From Agromyces agglutinans (GTDB lineage: Bacteria > Actinomycetota > Actinomycetes > Actinomycetales > Microbacteriaceae): a DNA stretch of 64,000 nt. Every line of letters starts with the position of its first letter. Within the stretch, counting starts at the first letter, position 1. Location of the stretch: the NCBI RefSeq assembly GCF_009647605.1, contig NZ_WJIF01000003.1, positions 1-64,000 of the forward strand, written 5' to 3'. Both the position numbers and the translations under genes were made by a program. The notes under the pieces were generated by a model, which made no database searches, had not been told where the DNA came from, and saw only the letters and a list, made by a program, of their open reading frames with translations. Shown here in pieces: positions 45,251 to 54,452 of the stretch.

Positions 45251-47524
45251 ATGACCGGAATCCTGAAACGACGCGCGACACCGCGCACCCTCGCCGTGAT
45301 CGCCGCCGCCGCCACGGCGGCCGTGCTCCTCGTGCCGAATGCCGCCATGGCCGCGGACGGCGAGGGCGAACGCGGCCGCGGCGGCCACTCGCACGGCCGC
45401 GACGCGACCGTGCCCACGCTCGTCGCCCGGGCGACGCTGTCGGCCGACCACCTCGAGGAGGGCCCGGCGTCGGGCGCCCTCGCGAGCCCCGCGAACGGCC
45501 GCACGGGCCCGTGGCCGGGCCAGGTGATCCCCGGCTTCTCGGCGATGATCGACAACGGCGACGGCACGTTCTGGGCGCAGCCCGACAACGGGTTCGGCTC
45601 GAAGGGCAACTCGGCCGACTTCCTGCTCCGCAACTACCTGGTCCGCCCCGCCTGGCAGACCGCCGACGGCGGCGACGGGTCGATCGGCGTCGAGCGCTTC
45701 ATCTCGTACAACGACCGCAACCGGGTGCTCGAGTTCCCGATCGTCAACGACGCGACCGAGGATCGCCTGCTGACGGGTGCCGACTTCGATATCGAGTCGG
45801 TGGTGCGCGCCGACGACGGCACGTTCTGGGTGGGCGAGGAGTTCGGCCCGTTCCTGCTCCACTTCGACGCGGAGGGCACGCTGCTCGAGCAGCCCTACTC
45901 CCTCGACGGGCTGAAGTCCCCGCAGAACCCGTACCTGCAGCCGGGCGAGACGCCGCGGGTGCGCGCGAGCCGGGGCTTCGAGGCGATGGCCTCCAACGGC
46001 CGCTACCTCTACCCGATCATCGAGGGCTCCTACGCCGACGAGACCGACCTGCGCCGCCGCGAGGTGCACGAGTTCGACCTCCGCACGACGTCGTACACCG
46101 GCCGCACCTGGAGGTACGAGGCCGACCAGGACGCGAACGTGCTCGGCGACGCCTTCATGACCGGCAGAGACTCGATGCTCATCGTCGAGCGCGACGACTT
46201 CGAGGGCGACCAGGCCGTCACCAAGCGGGTCTACTCCGTCGACCTCGGCCGCACCGACGACCAGGGCCGCCTCGAGAAGTCGCTCGTGCTCGACGCGCTC
46301 CGCATCGACAACCCCGACGGCATCGGGGCGGGCGACGGCTACGGGACGGGCGAGGTCTTCTCGCTGCCCGTGCAGTCGTTCGAGACGGTCGTACTGCTGC
46401 GCGACGGGCGCCTCCTGATCGGCAACGACAACAACTACCCGGGCAACGACGCTCGCATCACGGGCACGCCCGACGACACGGAGTTCGACGTCGTCGAACT
46501 GGTGAAGACCCGCGTCGAGCGGTCGGATGTCACGGTCATCGGCCACCGCGGTGCGAGCGGCTACCGTCCCGAGCACACGCTCGCCGCCTACGAGCAGGCG
46601 ATCATCCAGTGCGCCGACTACATCGAGCCCGATGTCGTCTCCACGAAGGACGGCGTGCTCGTCGCGCGGCACGAGAACGAGATCAGCGGCACGACGGATG
46701 TCTCGAACCGGCCGGAGTTCGCCGACCGGCGCGCCACGAAGGTCATCGACGGCGTGAGCGTCACCGGCTGGTTCACCGAGGACTTCACGCTCGCCGAGCT
46801 GAAGGCGCTCCGGGCGACGGAGCGCCTGCCGCTGACCCGCCCGGCCAACACCGCGTTCGACGGGCTCTACCAGGTGCCCACGCTCGACGAGGTGATGGAC
46901 CTGGCCCGCCACTCGGTCAGCTGCGACGGCCGCCAGGTCGGCGTGTACCCCGAGACGAAGCATCCGACCTACTTCGACGGCATCGGGCTCTCGCTCGAGG
47001 AGCCGCTCGTGGCCGCGCTCCAGCAGAACGGGCTCGACCGGCGCGACGCGCCCGTCATCGTGCAGAGCTTCGAGGTCGGCAACCTGAAGGAACTGAGCCG
47101 TCTGACGCGCGTCGACCTCGCCCAGCTGGTCAGCGCGTCGGGCCGGCCCTACGACTTCACCGTCGCGGGCGACTCGCGCACGTACGCCGACCTCGTCACC
47201 CCGCGCGGCCTGCGCGAGATCGCCCGCTACGCCGACGGCGTCGGCCTCGAGAAGTCCGTCATGATCCCTCGCACGACGGCCGGCAACCTCGGCGCGCCGA
47301 CGCCCGTCATCCGCGACGCGCACCGCGCCGGGCTGACCGTGCACGGCTGGACGTTCCGGCTCGAGAACGTGTTCCTGCCGCTCGAGTTCCGTTCGAGCGC
47401 CGACCCGAACGCGCCGGGCGACCTCGCCGGCGAGATCGCCGTGTTCCTCGAGGCAGGCATGGACGGCATCTTCAGCGACCACCCGGATGTCGCGGCCACG
47501 GTCGAGGCGCCCGTCGAGGGCTGA
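45251..47524 (+). CDS. secreted fusion of phytase-like esterase domain and glycerophosphodiester phosphodiesterase
   Basis: 757 residues. Signal peptide (RRATPRTLAVIAAAATAAVLLVPNAAMA, cleavage after about residue 33). Residues about 50-420 resemble the esterase-like activity of phytase domain (FSAMIDNGDGTFWAQPDNGFGSKGNSADF; FDIESVVRADDGTFWVGEEFGPFLLHFD). A GDPD barrel follows from about 425 (VTVIGHRGASGYRPEHTLAAYEQAI; ADYIEPDVVSTKDGVLVARHE; IFSDHPDV at the end). It likely releases phosphate from extracellular phosphodiesters. The start at ATG 45251 is set by the signal peptide; no strong ribosome site is visible. Confidence 0.88.
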   Translation: MTGILKRRATPRTLAVIAAAATAAVLLVPNAAMAADGEGERGRGGHSHGRDATVPTLVARATLSADHLEEGPASGALASPANGRTGPWPGQVIPGFSAMIDNGDGTFWAQPDNGFGSKGNSADFLLRNYLVRPAWQTADGGDGSIGVERFISYNDRNRVLEFPIVNDATEDRLLTGADFDIESVVRADDGTFWVGEEFGPFLLHFDAEGTLLEQPYSLDGLKSPQNPYLQPGETPRVRASRGFEAMASNGRYLYPIIEGSYADETDLRRREVHEFDLRTTSYTGRTWRYEADQDANVLGDAFMTGRDSMLIVERDDFEGDQAVTKRVYSVDLGRTDDQGRLEKSLVLDALRIDNPDGIGAGDGYGTGEVFSLPVQSFETVVLLRDGRLLIGNDNNYPGNDARITGTPDDTEFDVVELVKTRVERSDVTVIGHRGASGYRPEHTLAAYEQAIIQCADYIEPDVVSTKDGVLVARHENEISGTTDVSNRPEFADRRATKVIDGVSVTGWFTEDFTLAELKALRATERLPLTRPANTAFDGLYQVPTLDEVMDLARHSVSCDGRQVGVYPETKHPTYFDGIGLSLEEPLVAALQQNGLDRRDAPVIVQSFEVGNLKELSRLTRVDLAQLVSASGRPYDFTVAGDSRTYADLVTPRGLREIARYADGVGLEKSVMIPRTTAGNLGAPTPVIRDAHRAGLTVHGWTFRLENVFLPLEFRSSADPNAPGDLAGEIAVFLEAGMDGIFSDHPDVAATVEAPVEG

Positions 47525-47550
47525 CGGGCCGACCGGACGAGTGAACCGAC

Positions 47551-47582
47551 CGGATGCCGCGGGCGCCTGCCCGCGGCATCCG
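47551..47582 (+). terminator. hairpin after the phytase/GDPD gene
   Basis: A perfect 14-bp stem (47551-47564 with 47569-47582) closes a GCCT tetraloop, 27 bases past the stop. Arms begin with GGATGCC and end with GGCATCC. Confidence 0.8.
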
Positions 47583-47654
47583 TCGCGTCAGCGCGCCCGC
47601 GCCGACGTCGGATCCGCTCGCGAGGATTCCGCGCCCGCTCGATAGGATCCGAGG

Positions 47655-48881
47655 GTGACCGAGAAGCCGCGCCTGTCCGCCCGTATCGCCGCCATCGCCG
47701 AGTCCGCGACCCTGAAGGTCGACGCCAAGGCGAAGGCCCTGCAGGCCGAGGGCCGGCCCGTCATCTCCTATGCGGCCGGCGAGCCCGACTTCGCGACGCC
47801 CGAGCACATCGTCGAGGCGGCCCTCGCGGCCGTGCGCGACCCCAAGAACCACCGCTACACGCCCGCGGCGGGCCTGCCCGACCTGCGCGAGGCGATCGCG
47901 GCGAAGACGGCGCGCGACTCGGGGCTCGAGGCATCCGCATCGCAGGTGGTCGTCACGAACGGCGGCAAGCAGGCCGTCTACCAGGCGTTCCAGACCCTGC
48001 TCGACGACGGCGACGAGGTGCTCGTGCCGACGCCGTACTGGACCACGTACCCCGAGGCGATCAAGCTCGCCGGCGGTCGGCAGGTCGACGTGTTCGCCGG
48101 CGCCGACCAGGGCTACCTCGTCACGGTCGACCAGCTCGAGGCGGCGCGCACCGAGCGCACGAAGGCGCTGCTGTTCGTCTCGCCGTCGAACCCGACGGGC
48201 GCCGTGTACTCGCCCGAGCAGGTGCGCGAGATCGGCGAGTGGGCGCTCGAGCACGGCATCTTCGTCGTGGCCGACGAGATCTACCAGAACCTCACCTACG
48301 GTCCCATCGACGGCGACGCGGATGCCCCCGCGCCCCGGGCCGTCTCCATCGTCGAGGCCGTGCCGGCGCTCGCCGAGCAGGCGATCCTCGTGAACGGGGT
48401 CGCGAAGACGTACGCGATGACCGGCTGGCGGCTCGGCTGGATGGTCGGTCCCGCCGACCTCATGAAGGGCGCCGCCAACCTCCAGTCGCACCTCACGTCG
48501 AACGTCTCGAACATCTCGCAGCGCGCCGCGCTCGCGGCCCTCACCGGCCCGCAGGAGCCGGTCGAGCAGATGCGCCGCGCGTTCGACCGCCGCCGGCGCA
48601 CGATCGTCGCCGAGCTGTCGAAGATCGACGGCTTCACGGTTCCCGTGCCCGAGGGCGCGTTCTACGTCTACCCCGACATGACCGGGCTGCTCGGCCGCGA
48701 ATGGGGCGGCGTGACGCCGAGCTCGTCGCTCGAGCTCGCCGACCTGATCCTCGACCAGGCCGAGGTCGCGGCCGTGCCGGGCGAGGCGTTCGGGCCCTCG
48801 GGCTACCTGCGCTTCAGCTACGCGCTCGGCGACGAGGCGCTGCTCGAGGGCGTGCAGCGGCTGCAGCGACTGTTCGGCTGA
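47655..48881 (+). CDS. aspC: aspartate aminotransferase (class Ib)
   Basis: 408 residues from GTG 47655. PLP enzyme: [59 protein letters not shown] and Lys in [17 protein letters not shown]. Transfers the amino group between aspartate and 2-oxoglutarate. This gene commonly lies near tRNA-Trp-secE and murB in related genomes; here it is separated from both. Followed by a long hairpin. Confidence 0.93.
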   Translation: MTEKPRLSARIAAIAESATLKVDAKAKALQAEGRPVISYAAGEPDFATPEHIVEAALAAVRDPKNHRYTPAAGLPDLREAIAAKTARDSGLEASASQVVVTNGGKQAVYQAFQTLLDDGDEVLVPTPYWTTYPEAIKLAGGRQVDVFAGADQGYLVTVDQLEAARTERTKALLFVSPSNPTGAVYSPEQVREIGEWALEHGIFVVADEIYQNLTYGPIDGDADAPAPRAVSIVEAVPALAEQAILVNGVAKTYAMTGWRLGWMVGPADLMKGAANLQSHLTSNVSNISQRAALAALTGPQEPVEQMRRAFDRRRRTIVAELSKIDGFTVPVPEGAFYVYPDMTGLLGREWGGVTPSSSLELADLILDQAEVAAVPGEAFGPSGYLRFSYALGDEALLEGVQRLQRLFG

Positions 48882-48931
48882 CCAGCTGACCGGCGGTTCT
48901 CCCGGCTGAGCCGGGCTCGGCGCCCCGGGCA

Positions 48932-48984
48932 CACGGAACGGCCGCCGGATCGGGGGAGCGATCCGACGGCCGTCGTGTTCCGTG
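48932..48984. terminator. long imperfect hairpin between aspC and csbD
   Basis: Nested paired blocks: CACGGAA/TTCCGTG (48932-48938, 48978-48984), CGGCCG/CGGCCG (48939-48944, 48967-48972) and CGGATCG/CGATCCG (48946-48952, 48959-48965), with small bulges. Between convergent genes. Confidence 0.8.
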
Positions 48985-49005
48985 CGCGGGCTGGCCCGCT
49001 GACGG

Positions 49006-49179
49006 TCAGTGCTTGAAGGCGTCCTTGACGTCCTCGCCGGCGTTCTTCAGGTCGGACTTGGCCTGGTCGACCTTGCCCTCCGCCTCGAGACCTTCGTCGT
49101 CGGTGACCTTTCCCCAGGCCTCCTTCGCCTTGCCCTTGATGTCATCGCCCGTCGCATCGGCGCGCTCGTCGGCACCCAT
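49006..49179 (-). CDS. CsbD family stress-response protein
   Basis: 57 residues from ATG 49179, preceded by AAGGAGA at ideal spacing. Small, highly charged, helical: DDIKGKAKEAWGKVTDDEGLEAEGKVDQAK is the family core. CsbD-like proteins are abundant in general stress but of unknown mechanism. A 7-bp hairpin (49196-49213) just upstream may be a 5' leader structure or the end of the preceding gene's transcript. Confidence 0.92.
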   Translation of the reverse strand: MGADERADATGDDIKGKAKEAWGKVTDDEGLEAEGKVDQAKSDLKNAGEDVKDAFKH

Positions 49180-49195
49180 CTCGATCTCCTTCCCG

Positions 49196-49213
49196 GGCGG
49201 GGGAAGCCCCGCC
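49196..49213 (-). terminator. small hairpin upstream of csbD
   Basis: GGCGGGG-4-CCCCGCC between the glycosidase-like gene stop and the csbD start. Either a weak terminator or a leader structure. Confidence 0.45.
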
Positions 49214-49300
49214 TCGCTTCCGGCGGGATCACCGCCTGACACCCAGTGAACGCGAGGCGGCCCGCAGACGACAGGGGCTTGCCGATCGCCGGTCGAGGCG

Positions 49301-52300
49301 CTAGCGCCCCGCGGATGTCTCGGATGCGGCGGTCCCGTCGGCGGCGCGGCCGGGGCGGGCGGCGCGCCGCCACGGAATGGCGAGCAGCACGCCCGCCACC
49401 GCGACGGCCGCACCCATGGCCGCCACCCACCAGGCCGTGTCTGCCGGGATGTCGAGGTACACGGTGATGCCGAGGATGCGCGAGAGTCCCCACGGCAGCA
49501 GCGACATCTGGTCATTCCACTCCGTCACCGCGGCTTCGAGGCCGACGAGGCCGATGAGTGCGCCCGCGGCGGCGAGCACGGTGCCGACGGCGGTGACGAC
49601 GGCGCCGAGCGCCCGGCGCCCGCCGACAGCTCCGGCGAGCGCCCAGGCCACCGCGACCAGCACCCAGCCGAACGCCGCGAACGCGACCGTCACGTAGAGC
49701 GAGCGGGCGACCGGGTCGGTCCAGAATCCGAACCAGTAGCCGCCAGGCCCGGAGGGCACGAGCGCGACGAGCAGTAGCGCGACGCGCAGGGTCGCGGCGC
49801 CGCCGATCGCGGCGAGCACCGGCCAGGCCGGACGCCGACCGAGCAGCCGGAGCACGAGGAGCACGACGAGCACGAAGACGAGCCACGAGCCGAGCGTCAC
49901 CGCGAGGTGCGCGGGTGCGAGGAACCAGGTCTGGATGCCGCGGCTCGCCGCCAGCAGCACCGCGGGCACGGCCAGGAGCAGGGCCCGGTCGAGCGCGCCG
50001 AGCGCGGCGGTCGCCTCGGCGGCCCGCCACGGTCGGGTCCCGGCGACCCAGAGCGCGCGTGCCGCGCGGGCGCCGGGCCACGCAGCGAGGCGCGCGAAGC
50101 GACTCCGGCCGGCGAGGACCCCGTACGCGACCCACGCCACGAGCAGCACCAGCAGGATGCGGGCGGCCCACGCCATCGGCAGGTCCCGCTCGGCGCGCTC
50201 GACGCCGATGCGCGCGGCGGTGAGGTTGTAGGCCGGGTGGTACGGGTCGCCGGCGTAGGCCGCCTCGTGGGCGGCGGCGGATGCCTCGAACGCGCGGCGG
50301 GCGGCATCCCACTGTTCGTGGGCGACCGGATCGAGCGTGTCGTGCCACTGCGCCTGGCGCAGGAACATCTCGCGATAGTCGCCGAGCATGGCGAACGTCG
50401 ACGCCTGGTAGTCCAAGGTCGCGAGGAACTCGTCGCGCAGCGAGGCATCCCGCCAGGTCGAGGCATCCGTCGCGGCGATGCGCTCGTGCATGCCCTCGAC
50501 GGCGGCGAGTGCGCGCTCGCCGCCCGCGATCGCCTCGTCGAGGTCATCGCGGCTCACGTCGTAGATGACGTCGAGCACCGCGCTGTCGCCGGTGAGGATG
50601 TCCCACTCGAAGATCCACATCATGGGGGGCGGTTCGAGGCCGATCGCGAACACGCGGCGGTCTGCGAAGGGGCCGATGTAGAGGCCATCGGTGATCGCGG
50701 TGCGCGAGTCGGACATCGCCTCGCCGATCGCGCGGACCGTTGCCGGGTCATCCGAGAACCAGCGCCGCGCCCAGTCGGCGGTGATCGCGGCGGGGTCGGT
50801 CTCGGGGTCGCGGGCCAGGCGCACGGCGAGCTCGGTGTTGAGCTCGTAGAGCTGCCAGAAGCCGGCCTTCAGTTCGAGCGCGAGTGGGCCCGCACGCCAC
50901 GGCCCGCCGTCCTGCGTCCAGGTCCAGATGCCCTCAACCCGCGGATTCGCGGCAAGGAAGCGCTGCAGCGCACCCCGGTACTGCTCGCCGAGGTCGTTGG
51001 GGAAGGCGCCGAAGTTCTCGAACTCGCGGCGGCTCTGGAACTCGACGATGCGGCGCTGCTCGCCGACCTCGAGCGTGTCGTTGAACGGCAGGTGGCTGTA
51101 GAAGTCGCCGAGCGTGTACTTGGTCGAGACGACCAGCTTCTCCGAGTCGATGCCGTCGAGCACCGCGTGGTACGAGTCGACGTTGGTGTGCATGTCGCCG
51201 ACCGCCCCGACGCCGACGCTCCAGCTGCGGAAGATCACCTCGCGGTCGGCGCGCTCGGCCTGGTCGGTCAGCGCGGTGAGCATCGCCCGGACCGCATCGA
51301 CCGTGGTCACCCCCAACTCGGAGTAGTAGTCCCAGCCCGGGAGGTCGTAGACGCGGCCCGCCTCGCCGATGCGCACGAGCACCCCGTCGACGTAGGGCAT
51401 CTGGGCGTACAGCTCGTCGAGGCCGGCGGCGTAGACGCTCCAGAACGCGGGATCCTCGGTCGCGAGCGAGCCGAATCGCTCGGTCAGGTACTCCTCGAGC
51501 GGCGTGGTCAGGGTCAGCATATCCGTGCGGAAGTAGACGTCGAGCCCCAGTTCGTGCGCCTGCTCCCACATCGGTCCGAACGCCTCGCGCATCGCGAGTG
51601 CCCGGGCGACGTGCTCGTCGTCGGCGTCGTAGACCTCGTGGCCGTCGCCCACGCGGTCGAACGTGAGGTACTCGATGAAGCCCGGGATCGCGATCGCCGT
51701 GTACCCCTCGGCGAGGACGTGCCGCAGGTACGCATCGAAGTCGGCGCGCGCGACCTCGAGCGCGGCCTCGTCGATGTACGGCGCCCCGGGAAGGATCACG
51801 TCGGCGAACGCCTTCGAATGGTGCGAGTAGTCGTCGCCCGCGGCCCACGCGGTCTCGTCGACGCTCACGCCGACCGCGCCGAGGTCGACCATGCGGAATC
51901 CGAGCCGCGAGGTCACGGTCTCGCCCAGTCGCTCGCTCACCGACCGCCGGTCGCGCACGGCCGCGGCGATGTCGTAGACGCCGCGGACGGCGCCGGCCTC
52001 CGCGTCGGCGACGATGCGGAGGGATGCGGCGTCGCCCTCCAGTCGGTACGTCTCGTCGGCTGGTGCGTCCTGGCCGGCGGCGTCTGCCCGGTCTGCGGAC
52101 GTGCCGTCCGCCGCTCCCCCGCCGACGACGACCTGGAGCGATACCGCGCCCGACGTGGCGACCGCATCGCCGACCGCGTCGCGGAGTTCACCCACCGCGA
52201 GGTCGAGCCGTGGAGACGCCGGCGCGTCGATCGAGGTGAACTCGGGCGGGGCGACCGCCGGCGATTCGGGCGCGGCGGTCGGGTGCTCGAGCGGAACGTC

Positions 52301-52420
52301 GGCCGCCTCGCTCCGGATGCCGAGCTCGTCTCCGACGACGAACGCGACGCCCGCGCCCAGCGCGAGCAGGGCCGTGAGCGCGATGCCGACGGTCACCGAT
52401 CGTCGGGTTCGCGTCATCAC
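49301..52420 (-). CDS. membrane-anchored glycoside hydrolase-like protein with C-terminal multi-pass domain
   Basis: 1039 residues. N-terminal hydrophobic anchor or signal (SVTVGIALTALLALGAGVAFVVG, about 8-30). Residues about 65-165 resemble the zincin-like N-domain of GH20/GH67 enzymes (AAAVRDRRSVSERLGETV...RLGFRMVDLGAVG). A (beta/alpha)8-like region follows to about 560 (YLRHVLAEGYTAIAIPGFIEYL; VDGVLVRIGEAGRVYD; RVEGIWTWTQDGGPW). From about 735 there are about 7 membrane segments. The exact family and catalytic acids are not certain. It is a single long gene followed by csbD. Confidence 0.7.
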   Translation of the reverse strand: MMTRTRRSVTVGIALTALLALGAGVAFVVGDELGIRSEAADVPLEHPTAAPESPAVAPPEFTSIDAPASPRLDLAVGELRDAVGDAVATSGAVSLQVVVGGGAADGTSADRADAAGQDAPADETYRLEGDAASLRIVADAEAGAVRGVYDIAAAVRDRRSVSERLGETVTSRLGFRMVDLGAVGVSVDETAWAAGDDYSHHSKAFADVILPGAPYIDEAALEVARADFDAYLRHVLAEGYTAIAIPGFIEYLTFDRVGDGHEVYDADDEHVARALAMREAFGPMWEQAHELGLDVYFRTDMLTLTTPLEEYLTERFGSLATEDPAFWSVYAAGLDELYAQMPYVDGVLVRIGEAGRVYDLPGWDYYSELGVTTVDAVRAMLTALTDQAERADREVIFRSWSVGVGAVGDMHTNVDSYHAVLDGIDSEKLVVSTKYTLGDFYSHLPFNDTLEVGEQRRIVEFQSRREFENFGAFPNDLGEQYRGALQRFLAANPRVEGIWTWTQDGGPWRAGPLALELKAGFWQLYELNTELAVRLARDPETDPAAITADWARRWFSDDPATVRAIGEAMSDSRTAITDGLYIGPFADRRVFAIGLEPPPMMWIFEWDILTGDSAVLDVIYDVSRDDLDEAIAGGERALAAVEGMHERIAATDASTWRDASLRDEFLATLDYQASTFAMLGDYREMFLRQAQWHDTLDPVAHEQWDAARRAFEASAAAHEAAYAGDPYHPAYNLTAARIGVERAERDLPMAWAARILLVLLVAWVAYGVLAGRSRFARLAAWPGARAARALWVAGTRPWRAAEATAALGALDRALLLAVPAVLLAASRGIQTWFLAPAHLAVTLGSWLVFVLVVLLVLRLLGRRPAWPVLAAIGGAATLRVALLLVALVPSGPGGYWFGFWTDPVARSLYVTVAFAAFGWVLVAVAWALAGAVGGRRALGAVVTAVGTVLAAAGALIGLVGLEAAVTEWNDQMSLLPWGLSRILGITVYLDIPADTAWWVAAMGAAVAVAGVLLAIPWRRAARPGRAADGTAASETSAGR

Positions 52421-52547
52421 GCGGGCGAGCGTAGCAAGAGTGGGTCAGATGTCCCAGTGGCGTTGTCGAACCGTGATCGGACGGGGCCCGCCGAGCTGGG
52501 GCCGCCGCGCCGCGGCCCGGCCGCGTCGCTCGGCGCGACCGGCCGGG

Positions 52548-53447
52548 TCACCCTCGCAGCGCGCTACGCGCCTCGGCGACCACCTCGTCGGCGATCGCCT
52601 CGAGCAGCGGTGAGCGCAGGTTCCACTGCTGCCAGTGCAGCGGCACGTCGATGGGCGGGCCGCCGAGCGCGACCAGCTCGCCCGAGGCGAGCTCATCCGT
52701 CGACTGGAACCCGGGCAGGAGCCCCCATCCCAGCCCGAGCTTGATCGCGACGGCGAAGTCGTTCGACGCGGGCACGTAGTGGCGCGGCGGCGCCGAGGCA
52801 TCCGCACCGACGAATCGCAGGTAGCCGGTCTGCAGGTCGTCGCGGCGGTCGAACTCGACGACGGGCGCGCGCGACAGCGCCGCGGGCGTCGCGCCCCCGC
52901 CGAACCAGCGCTCGGCGAACGCCGGCGTCGCGACGGCGCGGTAGCGCATGACGCCGAGCGGGCGTGCGACGCAGCCGGCGACGGGCGTCGCCTGCGAGGT
53001 CACCGCGGCCATCACGGTGCCCGACTCGAGCAGTTCGGCGGTGAAGTCCTGGTCGTCGCGGTGCAGGTCGAACACGACGGGATGCCGCGCCGAGAGCCGT
53101 GCCAGCGCCGGAAGGATCCACGTGCCGAGGGTGTCGGCGTTGACGGCGAGCGGGATCGACGTCGGGCGCCCGCGGTCGCCGCCGGCCGCGTCGAGGCCGA
53201 ACTCGGCGAGCGCATCGTGCTCGAGCAGGGCGAGCTGGCGCGCGAGGCGCACGATGACCGCGCCGGCCTCGGTGGGCCGCACGGGCTTGGATCGGACGAG
53301 CAGCACGCGGCCGAGCTGCTGCTCGAGCCCCTTGACCCGCTGCGACACGGCCGAAGGCGTGACCTGCAGGCGACGGGATGCCGCGTCGAAGGTGCCCTCG
53401 TCGACGACGACGGCGAGGGTGCGCGCGAGTTCGAGCGGTATCTCCAT
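52548..53447 (-). CDS. lysG: ArgP/LysG-type LysR regulator
   Basis: 299 residues. The LysR HTH spans residues 1-60 (ELARTLAVVVDEGTFDAASRRLQVTPSAVSQRVKGLEQQLGRVLLVR) and the type 2 effector domain follows. The HTH and the 299-residue length fit the ArgP/IciA/LysG branch, which senses Lys/Arg and activates an exporter. It is divergent from the LysE exporter with 71 bases between starts, the classic arrangement. Confidence 0.9.
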   Translation of the reverse strand: MEIPLELARTLAVVVDEGTFDAASRRLQVTPSAVSQRVKGLEQQLGRVLLVRSKPVRPTEAGAVIVRLARQLALLEHDALAEFGLDAAGGDRGRPTSIPLAVNADTLGTWILPALARLSARHPVVFDLHRDDQDFTAELLESGTVMAAVTSQATPVAGCVARPLGVMRYRAVATPAFAERWFGGGATPAALSRAPVVEFDRRDDLQTGYLRFVGADASAPPRHYVPASNDFAVAIKLGLGWGLLPGFQSTDELASGELVALGGPPIDVPLHWQQWNLRSPLLEAIADEVVAEARSALRG

Positions 53448-53455
53448 CTGAAGTC

Positions 53456-53518
53456 ATGCTAATGGTGGTGCAGAATCCTGAACTGGATTGCAGCGAGGTG
53501 GGCGCTTACCGTCGAAGC
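53456..53518 (+). promoter_or_regulatory. lysG-lysE divergent control region, probable leaderless lysE promoter
   Basis: The inverted repeat AATCC-6-GGATT (53474-53478, 53485-53489) suits a LysR-type operator. A TACCGT -10-like hexamer at 53507-53512 leaves 6 bases before the GTG of lysE at 53519, so the transcript would start at or near the start codon. No Shine-Dalgarno is placed for that GTG. Confidence 0.5.
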
Positions 53519-54325
53519 GTGGATCTCGCTGCCCTCTTCGCCGGCCTCGGCCTCGGCCTCTCGCTCATCGTCGCCATCGGCGCCCAGAACCTCTTCGTGC
53601 TGCGACAGGGCATCCGGCGCGAGCACGTGTTCGCGGTCGCGGCCATCTGCGCCGTGAGCGACCTGACCCTGATCATCGTCGGGGTCTCGGGCATCGGCGC
53701 GATCCTCATCGCGGTGCCGTGGCTCGTCGAGGCGATCCGCTGGGCGGGCGCGGCGTTCCTCGTCGTCTACGGGCTGCTCGCGGCGAAGCGCGCGTGGAAG
53801 CCGAGCGGCGAGGCGCTCGCGGTCGAGCAGGACGTCGACGAGGCATCCGTGCTCGCGAACACCGCACCCGCCGCCTCCGCCGCCATCCACGCCCGCGCCG
53901 AATCCGCGATTCAGGAAGAATCTCCGACACGCCGCGGGCCGGGGTCCGACACGCCGGAGCATCGAGGTGAGGTTCCTGAATCACGAACTGGCGCCGGCTC
54001 TGACACGGCCCGCCCGGCGGGCGTTGCAGGACGGACCTCGCTGCGGGCGGCGATCCTCACCTGCCTCGCCCTCACCTGGCTGAACCCGCACGTGTACCTC
54101 GACACCGTGTTCCTGCTGGGCTCGGTCGCGAACACCCACGGCGACGACCGCTGGGTCTTCGCCCTCGGCGCGAGCCTCGCGAGCATCATCTGGTTCTTCG
54201 GCCTCGCCTACGGCGCGCGCGGGCTCGGCCGCTGGCTCTCGGGGCCTCGCGCCTGGCGCATCCTCGATGCGATCATCGCCGTCGTGATGGTCGCGCTCGG
54301 CGTCTCCCTGGTGCTGCCGCACTGA
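53519..54325 (+). CDS. lysE: LysE/ArgO family amino acid exporter with a long loop insertion
   Basis: 268 residues from GTG 53519. Six membrane segments: FAGLGLGLSLIVAIGAQNLFVLRQGIRREHV, then after the central loop LRAAILTCLALTWLNPHVYLDTVFLLGSVA, and RAWRILDAIIAVVMVALGVSLVL last. It exports lysine or arginine. The central cytoplasmic loop is enlarged to about 70 residues; 25 of them (about 131-155) are encoded by the family 2 hairpin element at 53908-53982, which keeps the frame. The upstream ATG at 53456 would place the operator inside the gene and is less likely. Confidence 0.88.
   Translation: MDLAALFAGLGLGLSLIVAIGAQNLFVLRQGIRREHVFAVAAICAVSDLTLIIVGVSGIGAILIAVPWLVEAIRWAGAAFLVVYGLLAAKRAWKPSGEALAVEQDVDEASVLANTAPAASAAIHARAESAIQEESPTRRGPGSDTPEHRGEVPESRTGAGSDTARPAGVAGRTSLRAAILTCLALTWLNPHVYLDTVFLLGSVANTHGDDRWVFALGASLASIIWFFGLAYGARGLGRWLSGPRAWRILDAIIAVVMVALGVSLVLPH
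53908..53982 (+). repeat. hairpin element, family 2, copy 1 (inside lysE)
   Basis: 75 bases bounded by GATTCAGGAA (53908-53917) and TTCCTGAATC (53973-53982). The interior has two direct copies of CCGACACGCC. The related element at 56659-56739 shares the ATTCAGG...CCTGAAT ends and the GACACGCC motif. Length is a multiple of three. Confidence 0.75.
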
Positions 54326-54452
54326 GTCGGCGGCCCGCGGTGCGCGGTGCGCGTCGCGGCCGAATCTCGGAACGAATTCCGGCCGACCTGTCGATTCCCC
54401 CTCCCCTCGTTCGTCGCACCTGCGTAGCGTGACCGAGAGAGAGGAATCCACC

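Noticed and set aside
53378-53518. Longer lysE starting upstream of 53519
   Set aside because: It would place the LysR operator and promoter inside the gene and overlap lysG; the membrane protein begins naturally at VDLAALFAG.
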